From positions 1-64,000 of the forward strand of contig URKX01000009.1 in NCBI GenBank assembly GCA_900548545.1: a stretch of DNA of 64,000 nt, in the 5' to 3' direction. A program made the translations under genes and the position numbers. The number at the start of each line of letters is the position of its first letter. Position 1 is the first letter of the stretch. Positions 42,409-51,231 of the stretch are shown here, one piece after another. This DNA comes from an uncultured Oscillospiraceae bacterium (lineage in GTDB: Bacteria; Bacillota; Clostridia; Oscillospirales; Acutalibacteraceae). The notes beneath the pieces are model-generated. The model saw only the letters and a program-made list of their open reading frames with translations, was not told the DNA's origin and did no database searches.

Positions 42409-44145
42409 TTAGTAGCCGCGCTTCACATAGGTGGTGTGGAGCAGCTCGTGAGCCTTATGGCTGCCGGGCTCTCCCAAGAACTCCTCGTAGCACTTTTGGA
42501 CAACCGGGTTCAGATGGCTCTTGCGCAAGGGCATATCCTTATCCTGGTTGTAAAGGGCCTGGGCACGCAGCTTCTTGATATCATAAAAGCTGTGGTTGTT
42601 GGAACTCTGGATGGGCTGGCCGCCGCCGTTGACACAGCCGCCGGGGCAGCACATGACCTCGATGAACTGATAATCGGCCTCGCCGGAACGGACCTTCTTC
42701 AACAGGGCATCCGCATTGGACAGGCCGCTGACGACAGCAACCTTTACATCCATGCCGGCCACATTGTAAACAGCCTCTTTAAAGCCTTCGGTGCCGCGGA
42801 TTTCCGTGTATTCGATGTTCTCCTGGCTCTCACCGGTAAGCAGGTCAGCAGCAGTACGCAGGGCAGCTTCCATCACGCCGCCGGTGGCGCCAAAGATGAC
42901 TGCCGCGCCGGTGGACACGCCCATGGCGTCGTCGAACTTCTCTTCCGGCAGGCGGTTGAAGTTCAGCTGGGCTCTCTTGATCAAGCGGGCCAGTTCCCGG
43001 GTAGTGATGCTGATATCCACATCCGGCAGGCCAGCGCCGTTTTCGTCGTCCCGCTGGATCTCAAACTTTTTGGCGGTGCAGGGCATCACAGACACGGATA
43101 CGATATCGTTGGGGTCAATGCCCTCTTTCTGAGCGTACCAGGTCTTGATGAGGGCGCCGGTCATATTCTGGGGGGATTTGCAGGAAGAAAGATTGTCCAC
43201 CAGGTCGGGATAGTAATGCTCGCAGAACTTGATCCAGCCGGGAGAGCAAGAGGTAATCATGGGAAGGACACCGCCGTTCTTCACACGGTCGATGAACTCG
43301 TTGGCCTCTTCCATAATGGTCATGTCCGCGCCGAAGTCGGTGTCAAACACCTTGTCAAAGCCCAGGCGGCGCAGGGCGGCAACCATTTTACCCTCCACAT
43401 TGGTGCCGATAGGTAGGCCAAACTCTTCGCCCAAGGCAGCCCGCACGGCGGGAGCGGTCTGGACAATGACCACCTTGGAGGGGTCGTTGATGGCGTCGAT
43501 CACCTCTTGGGTGTTGTCTTTCTCAGTGAGGGCGCCGGTGGGGCAGCTGACGATACATTGGCCGCAAGCCACGCAGGCGACATTACCCAAAGGCTGCTCG
43601 AAAGCGCAGCCAATCTCGGTGTCAAAGCCGCGGTTATTTGCGCCAATGACAGACACGTGCTGATTCTGGCAAGCGGCAACACAGCGGCGGCACAGGATAC
43701 ATTTGGCGTTGTTGCGCTCCAAATACATAGTGGAAAAATCCTTGCTTCCAGCAGGCAAAGCGCCCTCGAAGCGGTTCTCTTCTTCAATGCCCATATCGTT
43801 GCACAGCTTCTGGAACTCGCAGTTTCCGCTGCGCTCACAGGACAGGCATTTCTTATCGTGGACAGACAGCAGCAACTCCAAGGTCATCTTTCGGGATTCC
43901 TGGACCTTGGGGGTGTTGGTGAACACCTCCATACCATCGTTGACCGGATACACGCAGGAGGCTACCAGGGACTTGGCTCCCTTGACTTCCACCATGCACA
44001 TCCGGCAGGCGCCGATCTGGTTGACGTCTTTCAGATAGCACAGGGTGGGGATATCGACACCGGCGTATCGGGCGGCTTCCAGGATGGTGGAATCCGCAGG
44101 CACTTCATAGGAAACGCCGTTGATTTTCACATTGACCTGATCCAT
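42409..44145 (-). CDS. hydA: NADH-linked [FeFe] hydrogenase, catalytic subunit HydA
   Basis: A 578-residue M3-type catalytic subunit. In order: [2Fe-2S] domain (Cys36, 47, 50, 64), a histidine-type cluster segment (CLSCERSGNCEFQKLC), two [4Fe-4S] motifs (CILCRRCVAAC and CVACGQCIVSC), then the H-cluster domain with L1 TSCSPGW (298-304), L2 MPCTAKK (354-360) and L3 CCPGGCVNGGGQP (499-511). It makes or uses H2 with electrons from NADH, in related trimeric enzymes together with reduced ferredoxin (electron confurcation). The ATG at 44145 follows AGGAG by nine bases; a GTG two codons earlier is too close. It closes the hydC-HATPase-ferredoxin-hydB-hydA row. Confidence 0.95.
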   Translation of the reverse strand: MDQVNVKINGVSYEVPADSTILEAARYAGVDIPTLCYLKDVNQIGACRMCMVEVKGAKSLVASCVYPVNDGMEVFTNTPKVQESRKMTLELLLSVHDKKCLSCERSGNCEFQKLCNDMGIEEENRFEGALPAGSKDFSTMYLERNNAKCILCRRCVAACQNQHVSVIGANNRGFDTEIGCAFEQPLGNVACVACGQCIVSCPTGALTEKDNTQEVIDAINDPSKVVIVQTAPAVRAALGEEFGLPIGTNVEGKMVAALRRLGFDKVFDTDFGADMTIMEEANEFIDRVKNGGVLPMITSCSPGWIKFCEHYYPDLVDNLSSCKSPQNMTGALIKTWYAQKEGIDPNDIVSVSVMPCTAKKFEIQRDDENGAGLPDVDISITTRELARLIKRAQLNFNRLPEEKFDDAMGVSTGAAVIFGATGGVMEAALRTAADLLTGESQENIEYTEIRGTEGFKEAVYNVAGMDVKVAVVSGLSNADALLKKVRSGEADYQFIEVMCCPGGCVNGGGQPIQSSNNHSFYDIKKLRAQALYNQDKDMPLRKSHLNPVVQKCYEEFLGEPGSHKAHELLHTTYVKRGY

Positions 44146-44162
44146 GTTCACACACTCCTTTC

Positions 44163-45953
44163 TTATTTTTTCACCACAGCGCCAAACTTACATTTCTCCA
44201 TGCACACGCCGCACTTGATACACTTGGTAGTGTCGATCACGTGGGGCTGCTTGACAGAGCCGGAGATAGCGCCTACAGGGCAGTTGCGGGCACACAGGGT
44301 GCAGCCCTTGCACTTGTCCGCGTCGATGTGATAATTGGTGAGGGCTTTACAGGCACCGGCAGGGCAACGGTGCTCCACAACGTGGGCCTCATATTCATCC
44401 CGGTAATATTTGAGTGTGGAAAGCACAGGGTTGGGCGCAGTCTGGCCCAAGCCGCACAGGGAATTCTCTTTGATGTAGTAGCACAGCTCTTCCATGCGGT
44501 CAATGTCCTCCAGAGTACCGTTGCCGGAGGTGATCTTGTTCAAGATCTCAAGCAAGCGCTTGGTACCCACACGGCAGGGGGTACATTTGCCGCAAGACTC
44601 CTCCACTGTGAACTCCAGGAAGAACTTGGCGATATCTACCATGCAGGTAGTTTCGTCCATAACGATCAGGCCGCCGGAACCCATCATAGAGCCGATAGCG
44701 ATCAAGTTGTCATAGTCGATGGGGGTATCGATCAGCTTGGCAGGGATGCAGCCGCCGGAGGGGCCGCCGGTCTGGGCAGCCTTAAAAGTGTGGCCGCCGG
44801 GCACGCCGCCGCCGATTTCCTCCACCACTTCCCGCAGGGTGGTGCCCATGGGGACTTCCACCAGGCCGGTGTTGGTGATCTTACCGCCCAGGGCGAACAC
44901 TTTGGTGCCGGGGCTCTTCTCCGTACCGATGGAACGGAACCAGTCGGCGCCCTTCAGGATGATCTGGGGAATGTTGGCATAGGTTTCCACGTTGTTCAGA
45001 ACGGTGGGAACGCCGAACAGGCCCTTCACAGCCGGGAAGGGAGGACGCACACGGGGCTCGCCGCGCTTGCCTTCGATGGAGGTCATCAGAGCGGTTTCCT
45101 CGCCGCACACAAAGGCGCCGGCGCCCAAGCGGATGTCGATATCGAAATCGAAGCCGGAGTCGAAGATGTTCTTGCCCAGCAGACCGTATTCCCGGGCCTG
45201 CTCAATGGCAATTTGCAGGCGCTTCACAGCGATGGGGTATTCAGCACGGATGTAGATGTAGCCCTGGGACGCGCCGATAGCATAACCGGCAATGGCCATG
45301 GCTTCCAACACGCTGTGGGGGTCTCCTTCCAGCACGGAACGGTCCATAAACGCACCGGGGTCGCCCTCGTCAGCGTTGCAGCAGGCATACTTCTGCTCCG
45401 CCTTAGAGGCAGCGGCAAACTGCCACTTACGGCCGGTGGGGAATCCTGCGCCGCCGCGGCCCCGCAGGCCAGAAGCCAGAACCAGGTCGATGACTTCCTG
45501 GGGAGTCATCTCGGTGAGCACTTTGCCCAAAGCGGCATAGCCGTCCTGCGCGATATATTCGTCGATATTCTCCGGGTTAATCACACCGCAGTTGCGCAGG
45601 GCAATACGCATCTGCTTGGCGTAGAAGGTTGTTTCATTCAGGGACTTGGTGGTGTTGTCGTCCACCACGGTTTCCTGATACAGCAGCCGTTTGACGATAC
45701 GGCCTTTGAGAAGGTGCTCGGAAACGATCTCCGGCACATCTTCCGGGGTGACACGGCTATAAAAAGCGCCTTCGGGGTACACCACCATGATAGGACCCAG
45801 CGCGCACAGGCCGAAACAGCCGGTACGAATGACGTTGACTTCTTTTTCCAGGCCCTGGGCTTTAATCTCTTCCTTCAGCCTTTCAATGATCTGCTCGCTG
45901 TTGGAGGACGTACATCCCGTACCTCCGCAGACCAGCACGTTTGAACGAAACAT
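44163..45953 (-). CDS. hydB: NADH-linked [FeFe] hydrogenase, NuoF-like subunit HydB
   Basis: A 596-residue subunit that binds FMN, NAD(H) and several clusters. An N-terminal [2Fe-2S] thioredoxin-like domain (CGGTGCTSS ... CFGLCALGP) is followed by the NuoF core with GLRGRGGAGFPTGRKW (NADH loop) and NADEGDPGAFMD (FMN), the [4Fe-4S] site ESCGKCTPCRVGT, and two C-terminal ferredoxin motifs, CKGCTLCARNCP and CIKCGVCMEKC. It lies 17 bases before hydA and 15 after the small ferredoxin gene. It is the branching point of electrons between NADH, ferredoxin and H2 in this enzyme family. Confidence 0.95.
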   Translation of the reverse strand: MFRSNVLVCGGTGCTSSNSEQIIERLKEEIKAQGLEKEVNVIRTGCFGLCALGPIMVVYPEGAFYSRVTPEDVPEIVSEHLLKGRIVKRLLYQETVVDDNTTKSLNETTFYAKQMRIALRNCGVINPENIDEYIAQDGYAALGKVLTEMTPQEVIDLVLASGLRGRGGAGFPTGRKWQFAAASKAEQKYACCNADEGDPGAFMDRSVLEGDPHSVLEAMAIAGYAIGASQGYIYIRAEYPIAVKRLQIAIEQAREYGLLGKNIFDSGFDFDIDIRLGAGAFVCGEETALMTSIEGKRGEPRVRPPFPAVKGLFGVPTVLNNVETYANIPQIILKGADWFRSIGTEKSPGTKVFALGGKITNTGLVEVPMGTTLREVVEEIGGGVPGGHTFKAAQTGGPSGGCIPAKLIDTPIDYDNLIAIGSMMGSGGLIVMDETTCMVDIAKFFLEFTVEESCGKCTPCRVGTKRLLEILNKITSGNGTLEDIDRMEELCYYIKENSLCGLGQTAPNPVLSTLKYYRDEYEAHVVEHRCPAGACKALTNYHIDADKCKGCTLCARNCPVGAISGSVKQPHVIDTTKCIKCGVCMEKCKFGAVVKK

Positions 45954-45968
45954 TCTTTTCCCTCCTTC

Positions 45969-46349
45969 TTATTTGGCTCCGATGGCATTGGCTCCAATGG
46001 TGTACTCCGATACCACATTGCCGTTCACAAGGTGGTCGTTCACAACTCTGACGGCCTTTTCGGGAGTCATCTTCACATAGGTGACCTTCTCATGGCCGGG
46101 GGTGACAATCTCCACCACAGGCTCGTACTGGCAAATGCCGATACAGCCGGTCTGGGTGACCATCACATCCTGCAGGCCGCGCTTGGCGACCTCTTCCACA
46201 AAGGCGTTGAGCACAGGGCGGGCGCCGGCGGCGATGCCGCAGGTAGCCATACCCACCAACACACGGGTGCCTGCTTCCGCGTTTTCACGCAGAGTCACGG
46301 CGGCCCGGGTCTTATCGCGAATTGCCTGGAGTTCCGCTAAAGATTTCAT
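45969..46349 (-). CDS. [2Fe-2S] thioredoxin-like ferredoxin of the hydrogenase operon
   Basis: A 126-residue thioredoxin-like [2Fe-2S] protein (HndB-like). Cluster cysteines are in VGMATCGIAAGA and TQTGCIGICQYEP, the spacing of the NuoE/HndB class, followed by VTYVKMTPEKAVRVVNDHL. It probably passes electrons within or to the hydrogenase complex, though in trimeric Hyd enzymes it is an accessory part. The ATG at 46349 was chosen; a TTG four codons upstream lies directly behind AAAGGA, leaving no spacing. Confidence 0.88.
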   Translation of the reverse strand: MKSLAELQAIRDKTRAAVTLRENAEAGTRVLVGMATCGIAAGARPVLNAFVEEVAKRGLQDVMVTQTGCIGICQYEPVVEIVTPGHEKVTYVKMTPEKAVRVVNDHLVNGNVVSEYTIGANAIGAK

Positions 46350-46397
46350 GCTACTGACCAATCCTTTCCATTCGTAATCGAATCCCGTTCTTAACGG

Positions 46398-46976
46398 TTA
46401 TGTTTCAGGGAGCGCCCCCTGGGTAAGCTCCGCCGTCTGTTCGGCCAAGTATTCCTTGATCCACAGCACCACATCCGGGGTGTCCAAGGGGACATCCTCC
46501 CCCAGCACCTGGCGAAGCTCTTCGGTCTTTAAAGCAAATTCCCGCCGCTCTCCCCTGTCTGTCAAGAGAACGCGGTGGAAGATAAAATCCAACTGAGGGT
46601 TGCAGGAAATCAGCAGCTGCACCGTGCCGTTGATATCCCCCAGGGGGATCATGTCCACGCTGGAGGGTTTGAACACGGCGATGAGGTTTGTCCCCACACC
46701 CAGCTGGGATCGGATGGTGAAACTGCCGCCGGTCATCTCGGCCTCCATTTTAAACAGCGGCACCCCCAAACCAACACTGCGGGTGGTGCGTGTGGTGTAA
46801 AAGGGGTCGATGACCTTCTTCACAGTTTCCTCCGACATCCCCTTTCCATTGTCCTCCACCGAGATGGAGAGGGTATCCCCCGGCTGGTCCTCCACCACGG
46901 TGATGGTGATGAGGGAAGCGCCGGCAGAAATGGAATTTTGGGCGATGTCCATCACGTTGAGTGAAAGCTCGCGCAT
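46398..46976 (-). CDS. Histidine-kinase-type ATPase without kinase core
   Basis: A 192-residue protein made of a single HATPase_c domain: N box LNVMDIAQNSISAGAS, G1 box VEDNGKGMSEE, F/G2 region FYTTRTTRSVGLGVPLFK. There is no dimerisation His domain, receiver or membrane segment, so it resembles stand-alone ATPases in clostridial hydrogenase clusters rather than a sensor kinase. The role is unknown; a regulatory or assembly function is possible. The C-terminal 70 residues are specific to this family. It lies between hydC (12 bases) and the small ferredoxin gene. Confidence 0.8.
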   Translation of the reverse strand: MRELSLNVMDIAQNSISAGASLITITVVEDQPGDTLSISVEDNGKGMSEETVKKVIDPFYTTRTTRSVGLGVPLFKMEAEMTGGSFTIRSQLGVGTNLIAVFKPSSVDMIPLGDINGTVQLLISCNPQLDFIFHRVLLTDRGERREFALKTEELRQVLGEDVPLDTPDVVLWIKEYLAEQTAELTQGALPET

Positions 46977-46988
46977 AGCAGCTTGCGT

Positions 46989-47486
46989 TTACGCCATGTA
47001 TTGGGCCAGAATGGTGTCCACATCCTCGGGGGCCAGACGGCCGTACACCTCGTCGTTCACAGTCATAACAGGGGCAAGGCCGCAAGCGCCGATGCAGCGG
47101 CAGGCGGTCAGAGAGAACGCACCGTCTTCGGTACATTCCTCAGGCTGGATCCCTAATTTCTGCGTGATGCGCTCCAATACCTTGTCAGCGCCCTTGACGT
47201 AGCAAGCAGTACCCAAGCACACGGAAATGTGATTGCGGCCCTTGGGGGTGAGGGCAAACTGGGAATAGAAGGTGGACACGCCGTAAACCTCTTCCAGAGA
47301 AACGCCCAAGCCCTTGGCGATCCTGTCCTGAACCTCAATGGGCAGGTAGCCATAGATCTCCTGCGCCTGGTGGAGGGCAGGCATCACAGCGCCCTTTTCC
47401 TCTTTCAGGCTTTCAATGACAGCGTCGAGCTTTTGCGCTTGCTCGGGAGTATCATGAAACGGCAAATTACTGATACGCTTTTGCAT
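46989..47486 (-). CDS. hydC: NADH-linked [FeFe] hydrogenase, NuoE-like subunit HydC
   Basis: A 165-residue NuoE homologue. After a helical N-terminal region (HQAQEIYGYLPIEVQDRIAKGLGV) comes the thioredoxin-like [2Fe-2S] domain with CLGTACYVKGA and CRCIGACGLAPV supplying the four cysteines. It docks on HydB and takes part in electron transfer. GGGAGG lies before the ATG at 47486; a longer frame upstream has no ribosome site. It is the first gene of the structural set, preceded by the terminator of the PHP/DRTGG genes, so an internal promoter or read-through is needed. Confidence 0.94.
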   Translation of the reverse strand: MQKRISNLPFHDTPEQAQKLDAVIESLKEEKGAVMPALHQAQEIYGYLPIEVQDRIAKGLGVSLEEVYGVSTFYSQFALTPKGRNHISVCLGTACYVKGADKVLERITQKLGIQPEECTEDGAFSLTACRCIGACGLAPVMTVNDEVYGRLAPEDVDTILAQYMA

Positions 47487-47541
47487 GGTTTTTCCTCCCA
47501 ATATATTGTAGAATTGAAATAGTTGCCCCATGGCGGGACAC

Positions 47542-47594
47542 AAAAGCCCGCCGGAAAAGCATCGTACTAACTATAGCAAAACCGGCGGGTTTTA
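47542..47594 (-). terminator. Terminator-like hairpin between PHP gene and hydC
   Basis: CCCGCCGG (47547-47554) pairs with CCGGCGGG (47582-47589) over a 27-base loop; on the minus strand it is followed by CTTTTG. The weak U-run suggests partial read-through from the sensory genes to hydC. Confidence 0.6.
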
Positions 47595-47691
47595 TAATTC
47601 TATTTCGGAAATAAAAAGAGTGATCCGACAAATTATTGCCAAAAAAGTATCAATATTCAGCAATGCTTACCAGAATATCGATATTTTTGCA

Positions 47692-48411
47692 TCAATATAA
47701 GTTTCTCACTGCGTCCAGGACCGCTTTGGCAGAACGCTCCGGCAACGTGAGAGCCCAAGGTTCCCCGGCCAAGGTTTCCAGGTAGTGGGAATCGGAATCC
47801 CGGAACAGGGCAAGGCCCTTCAGTTCCGGATGCAGCTTGACGTATTCCTGCTCATCGCATTCCCGGGTGAGTTCTGCCGCCGTAAACTGTGCCTCCGGCG
47901 GGATGGCGCCCAAAGAGGCGATCACGCTGTAGGAATCCCGGTCCACATGGGCTGGAAAGGCCACACCGCCATATTGGGCGGTCAGCCCCACCACCTGATC
48001 CACGCCTATGAAAGAGGAGACCAACAACAGGTTTTCTTCCTCCCCCACCTGTTCATCGCTGCCGTCCAGGATGGGCTGCTGCCCAAAGATCTCAGGCCTG
48101 TTTTTCACGTGGGGCATATGCTCGTATACATACCGGTCAAAACCCAACGCGCCTTCCAAAGTTTCAAACAAGCAAACCACATGGGCTTCTTCCGATGTGC
48201 ACAGTTCCATCCCCGGAACCACCAACAGGCCGTTGCGTTCCCCAGCTTCCAAGATAGCGGGGGCGTTCCGGCAGGTGTTGTGGTCGGTGATAGCCAAAAT
48301 TTCACAGCCGGAAAGCAGCGCCATCTGCACCACATTATTGGGGGTCATGTCACTGTCGCCGCAGGGGGACAGGCAAGAGTGGACGTGGAGGTCGTACCGG
48401 TATTCTCTCAT
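47692..48411 (-). CDS. PHP-domain phosphoesterase
   Basis: A 239-residue metal-dependent phosphoesterase of the PHP family: YDLHVHSCLSPCG (first metal His pair), ILAITDHNTCRN, VPGMELCTSEEAHVVCLF and the C-terminal DSDSHYLETL. The substrate is unknown; stand-alone PHP proteins hydrolyse nucleotides or sugar phosphates. The ATG at 48411 overlaps the upstream DRTGG stop by four bases, so the two are coupled. In other Clostridia this gene also accompanies the hydrogenase cluster, from memory. Confidence 0.88.
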   Translation of the reverse strand: MREYRYDLHVHSCLSPCGDSDMTPNNVVQMALLSGCEILAITDHNTCRNAPAILEAGERNGLLVVPGMELCTSEEAHVVCLFETLEGALGFDRYVYEHMPHVKNRPEIFGQQPILDGSDEQVGEEENLLLVSSFIGVDQVVGLTAQYGGVAFPAHVDRDSYSVIASLGAIPPEAQFTAAELTRECDEQEYVKLHPELKGLALFRDSDSHYLETLAGEPWALTLPERSAKAVLDAVRNLY

Positions 48412-48740
48412 TGCAGTGCCTGGTAAAACTGGATGGCAGCTTGATAGCTGTTGGCCCCGCACCCATACACGGGGATGCCCTGCGTCTCCGCTTTTTGGGC
48501 AGCGTCAGCATCCAGGACGGCATTTTCTGTCAAGAGGATACAGCTGGCATCGGTGAGAACAGCCACCGCAATGGCGTTGACGTTGCCCATCACGGTGATC
48601 CACACGTTGCCGGGCCGGGCTCTCGCCATCACCCAGCTGAGCAGGTCCCCCACATAGCAGCCGTCGATCTGGTTGCCCTCCCCTTCCCCACCGGCCAAAA
48701 GCTTCCAGCCGTGCTGGGCGGCCATTTCTTTTACAGTCAT
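48408..48740 (-). CDS. DRTGG-domain protein
   Basis: A 110-residue protein resembling the DRTGG domain: YVGDLLSWVMARARPGNVWITVMGNVNAIAVA is the core, with VLTDASCILLTENA following. The domain is found in HPr-kinase- and CBS-associated regulators and is thought to bind a small ligand. It is one of two copies in the cluster (other at 50545-50895). Both ends overlap neighbours by four bases, placing it between the sensory-type hydrogenase and the PHP phosphoesterase in one translationally coupled set. Confidence 0.75.
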   Translation of the reverse strand: MTVKEMAAQHGWKLLAGGEGEGNQIDGCYVGDLLSWVMARARPGNVWITVMGNVNAIAVAVLTDASCILLTENAVLDADAAQKAETQGIPVYGCGANSYQAAIQFYQALQ

Positions 48741-50068
48741 GGTTTATCCTCCTCTTGCTTCTCCGGATCCTCCCGGGGAAAGCGGCCCATACTCTCCTCC
48801 AGTTCCGAAAGGGTGCTGGCCACTTTCTTCATCCGCTTCCGGTACACAAAGATACACTCTGTTTCCTTGCAGATCCCCTTGACCACGTCCTCTGCAAAGG
48901 CACGGCAGGTGGGCGCACCGCAGGCACCGCAATCCAAGCCGGGAAACTCCTGCTCAATCTGGTCGATCTTCACCATCATCTCCATGGCCTCTTTCAAGTC
49001 GCTGGAAAGGGTGAGCACGTCAGAAAACTCCAATGCCTCCTGCCACTCCATCACATCGGGGACCGGCCCCCCTTTCAAATGGTTCTGGGACACGGGCAGG
49101 TATTTCCGCAGCCGCTGGATACGTGCCTTGGCCACATAGGGGTTCTCCACACAGAGCACGCCGCCCACGCAGCCGCCGGCACAGGCGTTCAGTTCGATGA
49201 AGTCCAAATCGCCGATGCGCTCGTCTTCAATCTCCTCCAGCACCCGGATCACATTCTCGATGCCGTCAGCAGCCAGATATTTCTCGTTGAGCAGGGCAGC
49301 CGCCTCACCGCCGCTGGTGGACCATCCCACGCCGATAACACCGGAATTGGCCAAAGGCTCCACTTTCTCCAGGTGGTCCATCTTATGGGAAAGCTCTGGG
49401 AACACCTCGCTGATGGCGATAGCGCCGTCTACCTGGGATTTCTCAATGCCCAAGGGCATTTTGATATCGGTGACCTTGGCCGCGCAGGGCGTGATGAAAA
49501 AGCAGCCTATCTGCTCTGGAGGCAGGCCCGTTTTCTCCATAGCCGCTTTCTTCGCGATAGACGCCGCCGTTTCCATGGGGGATTTCAAAGGCAGCACATG
49601 GTCGCACAAATCCGGGAAACGCACGCGGATCAGCCGCACCACCGCCGGACAGGCAGAACTGATTACCGGGCGTTTCAGGGCGCCAGCGTCCATCAGCTTC
49701 CGGGTGGCTTCGCTGACAAGCTCCGCCGCCCGGGATACCTCGAACACTTCGTCAAAGCCCATTTCCTTCAGGCCGGTGAGCACATAATCGATATCGTCTA
49801 AATTGTTGAACTGCCCGTACAAGGCCGGTGCGGGCAGTGCAATGGTATAAGTAAAGTCACTGAGCTCGGAAAGGTGGCTGTGCCGCGCCCGCTTGGCGTG
49901 ATGGGGGCAGATCCGGATACACTCACCACAGTCGATACACCGCTCGGAAGCGATGACCGCTTTCCCGCCCCGGACCCGGATGGCCTCGGTGGGACAGCGC
50001 TTGATGCAGTTGGTGCAACCCACGCACATTTCCTCGTTCAATGTGACGGAATGGTAAAATTCTGCCAC
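48737..50068 (-). CDS. Sensory-type [FeFe] hydrogenase-like iron-sulfur protein
   Basis: A 443-residue protein: two [4Fe-4S] motifs at the N-terminus (CVGCTNCIKRC, CIDCGECIRIC), an H-cluster-like domain with SSACPAV (Cys140), ITPCAAKV (Cys195) and NACAGGCVGG (Cys296/Cys300), and a C-terminal cluster motif DCGACGAPTC. All four cysteines expected to hold the H-cluster are kept, but the residue before Cys140 is Ala139, the place of the proton-relay Cys in catalytic enzymes such as CpI. That change is also seen in HydS-type sensory hydrogenases, so H2 or redox sensing is inferred. GTG start at 50068 after GGGAGGT. No PAS domain. Surrounded by ATPase and DRTGG genes. Confidence 0.85.
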   Translation of the reverse strand: MAEFYHSVTLNEEMCVGCTNCIKRCPTEAIRVRGGKAVIASERCIDCGECIRICPHHAKRARHSHLSELSDFTYTIALPAPALYGQFNNLDDIDYVLTGLKEMGFDEVFEVSRAAELVSEATRKLMDAGALKRPVISSACPAVVRLIRVRFPDLCDHVLPLKSPMETAASIAKKAAMEKTGLPPEQIGCFFITPCAAKVTDIKMPLGIEKSQVDGAIAISEVFPELSHKMDHLEKVEPLANSGVIGVGWSTSGGEAAALLNEKYLAADGIENVIRVLEEIEDERIGDLDFIELNACAGGCVGGVLCVENPYVAKARIQRLRKYLPVSQNHLKGGPVPDVMEWQEALEFSDVLTLSSDLKEAMEMMVKIDQIEQEFPGLDCGACGAPTCRAFAEDVVKGICKETECIFVYRKRMKKVASTLSELEESMGRFPREDPEKQEEDKP

Positions 50069-50107
50069 AATCGCGTACCTCCCTAGACAGCGCCAGAGGG
50101 CCATGCG

Positions 50108-50548
50108 CTATCTTCCTTCCTCTTTCCTTCCGGGAAACACCGTCATGTACACCGTGGTGCCCTCTCCCACAACGGAGTCGATCCTCATCTCATCGGAATA
50201 TTTTTTCATATTGGGCAACCCCATGCCGGCCCCAAAACCCAGGGCCCGCACATTGTCCGGGGCAGTGGACCACCCCGCCTGCATGGCCTGTTCCACATCG
50301 GCGATACCGGGCCCCTGGTCGCGCAGGATGATATCCACCCGGTCCGGGTCGATATCCACTTTAGCCTGGCCGCCGTTGGCGTGAATGACCATGTTGATCT
50401 CTCCCTCATACATGGCAATGGAAACACGGCGCACGGCATCCGGCTCATAGCCGAGCTTTTTCAGTTTATGCTTCACGTCGCCAGAAGCTTCCCCTGCCCG
50501 GGTGAAGTCGTCCCCAGGCACCTGGTAGGTCAGATGGAGCATACTCAT
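50108..50548 (-). CDS. Anti-sigma-factor-like ATP-binding protein (SpoIIAB/RsbW type)
   Basis: A 146-residue HATPase_c protein of the anti-sigma kinase kind: VRRVSIAMYEGEINMVIHA (N box), LRDQGPGIADVEQAM (G1) and GFGAGMGLPNMKKYSDEM (G2). Such proteins can be serine kinases or ligand-bound switches; no sigma factor or anti-anti-sigma is encoded here, so the target is unknown. The ATG at 50548 overlaps the upstream DRTGG stop by four bases. It precedes the sensory-type hydrogenase by 39 bases. Confidence 0.82.
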   Translation of the reverse strand: MSMLHLTYQVPGDDFTRAGEASGDVKHKLKKLGYEPDAVRRVSIAMYEGEINMVIHANGGQAKVDIDPDRVDIILRDQGPGIADVEQAMQAGWSTAPDNVRALGFGAGMGLPNMKKYSDEMRIDSVVGEGTTVYMTVFPGRKEEGR

Positions 50549-50895
50549 TGGATCTCACATCCTCCCCGCAGCCCGTTGGAGTAAAGCAGACCACAGGCCG
50601 TAAACATCCGATAGGGGGATGCCAGCACGGTGATCTCCTTCTGACGGGCCAGCTCCACTACATTGGGGTCGATGTTCTTCCCGCGGACAAATATAATACA
50701 GTGCATATCCATCATTTCAGCGGTGCGCACCACCTGAGGGTTCATCAGCCCTGTCAGCAGCACGGACTGGTCCTTCACAAAAGCCAGCACATCGCTCATC
50801 ATGTCGCTGCCGCAGGCTGTCTTTACCTCTTCCTCCATGTTGCCCTCGTTGAGCACCTGGCACTTCAAGATATCCACTATATCCTTTACCTTCAT
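50545..50895 (-). CDS. DRTGG-domain protein
   Basis: A 116-residue protein starting MKVKDIVDILKCQVLNEG and containing CGSDMMSDVLAFVKDQSVLLTGL in parts, then CIIFVRGKNIDPNVVELARQ. It matches the DRTGG-type regulators that accompany clostridial hydrogenase genes and is the first gene of the sensory set. GGAGG precedes the ATG at 50895, and the promoter lies about 110 bases further upstream. Only partial similarity to the second copy at 48408-48740 is visible. Confidence 0.75.
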   Translation of the reverse strand: MKVKDIVDILKCQVLNEGNMEEEVKTACGSDMMSDVLAFVKDQSVLLTGLMNPQVVRTAEMMDMHCIIFVRGKNIDPNVVELARQKEITVLASPYRMFTACGLLYSNGLRGGCEIQ

Positions 50896-51014
50896 AAACA
50901 TTCCTCCTGTGCGGTTTCCTTTTCCCAGAAACGGCGGGCCAAAGGCGGAATACTCCTTCATATCTATTAGGATAGAACCCCGCAAAGCCCTAACTTCCCA
51001 TCGCGCGTGAAGTC

Positions 51015-51043
51015 ATTATACCATATTATCCTCCTTGTGACAA
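51015..51043 (-). promoter_or_regulatory. Promoter of the hydrogenase region
   Basis: Minus-strand TTGTCA (51038-51043), 17-base spacer, TATAAT (51015-51020). The -35 overlaps the 9-base palindrome TTGTGACAA (51035-51043), which contains one end of a Rex-like site but not a full consensus. Confidence 0.65.
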
Positions 51044-51231
51044 ACATTTTTATCGGTTTTTCCAAATGTTGTTTCTTGGGAACGGAAGGCTCCGCCCCTT
51101 TCCCTATTTTCTCATTTGAACATTTTAAAAGGACAGTGTATTTTACACAAGGACACACCGTTAGTTTTGTTCTCAAGAGAGAGCATATTTCTTTATTTTT
51201 TGCAATTTTACAAAAATACTCTATTTTCTTC

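Noticed and set aside
51035..51043. Full Rex operator upstream of the hydrogenase region
   Set aside because: Only a nine-base palindrome TTGTGACAA is present; the two spaced half-sites of the Rex consensus are not.
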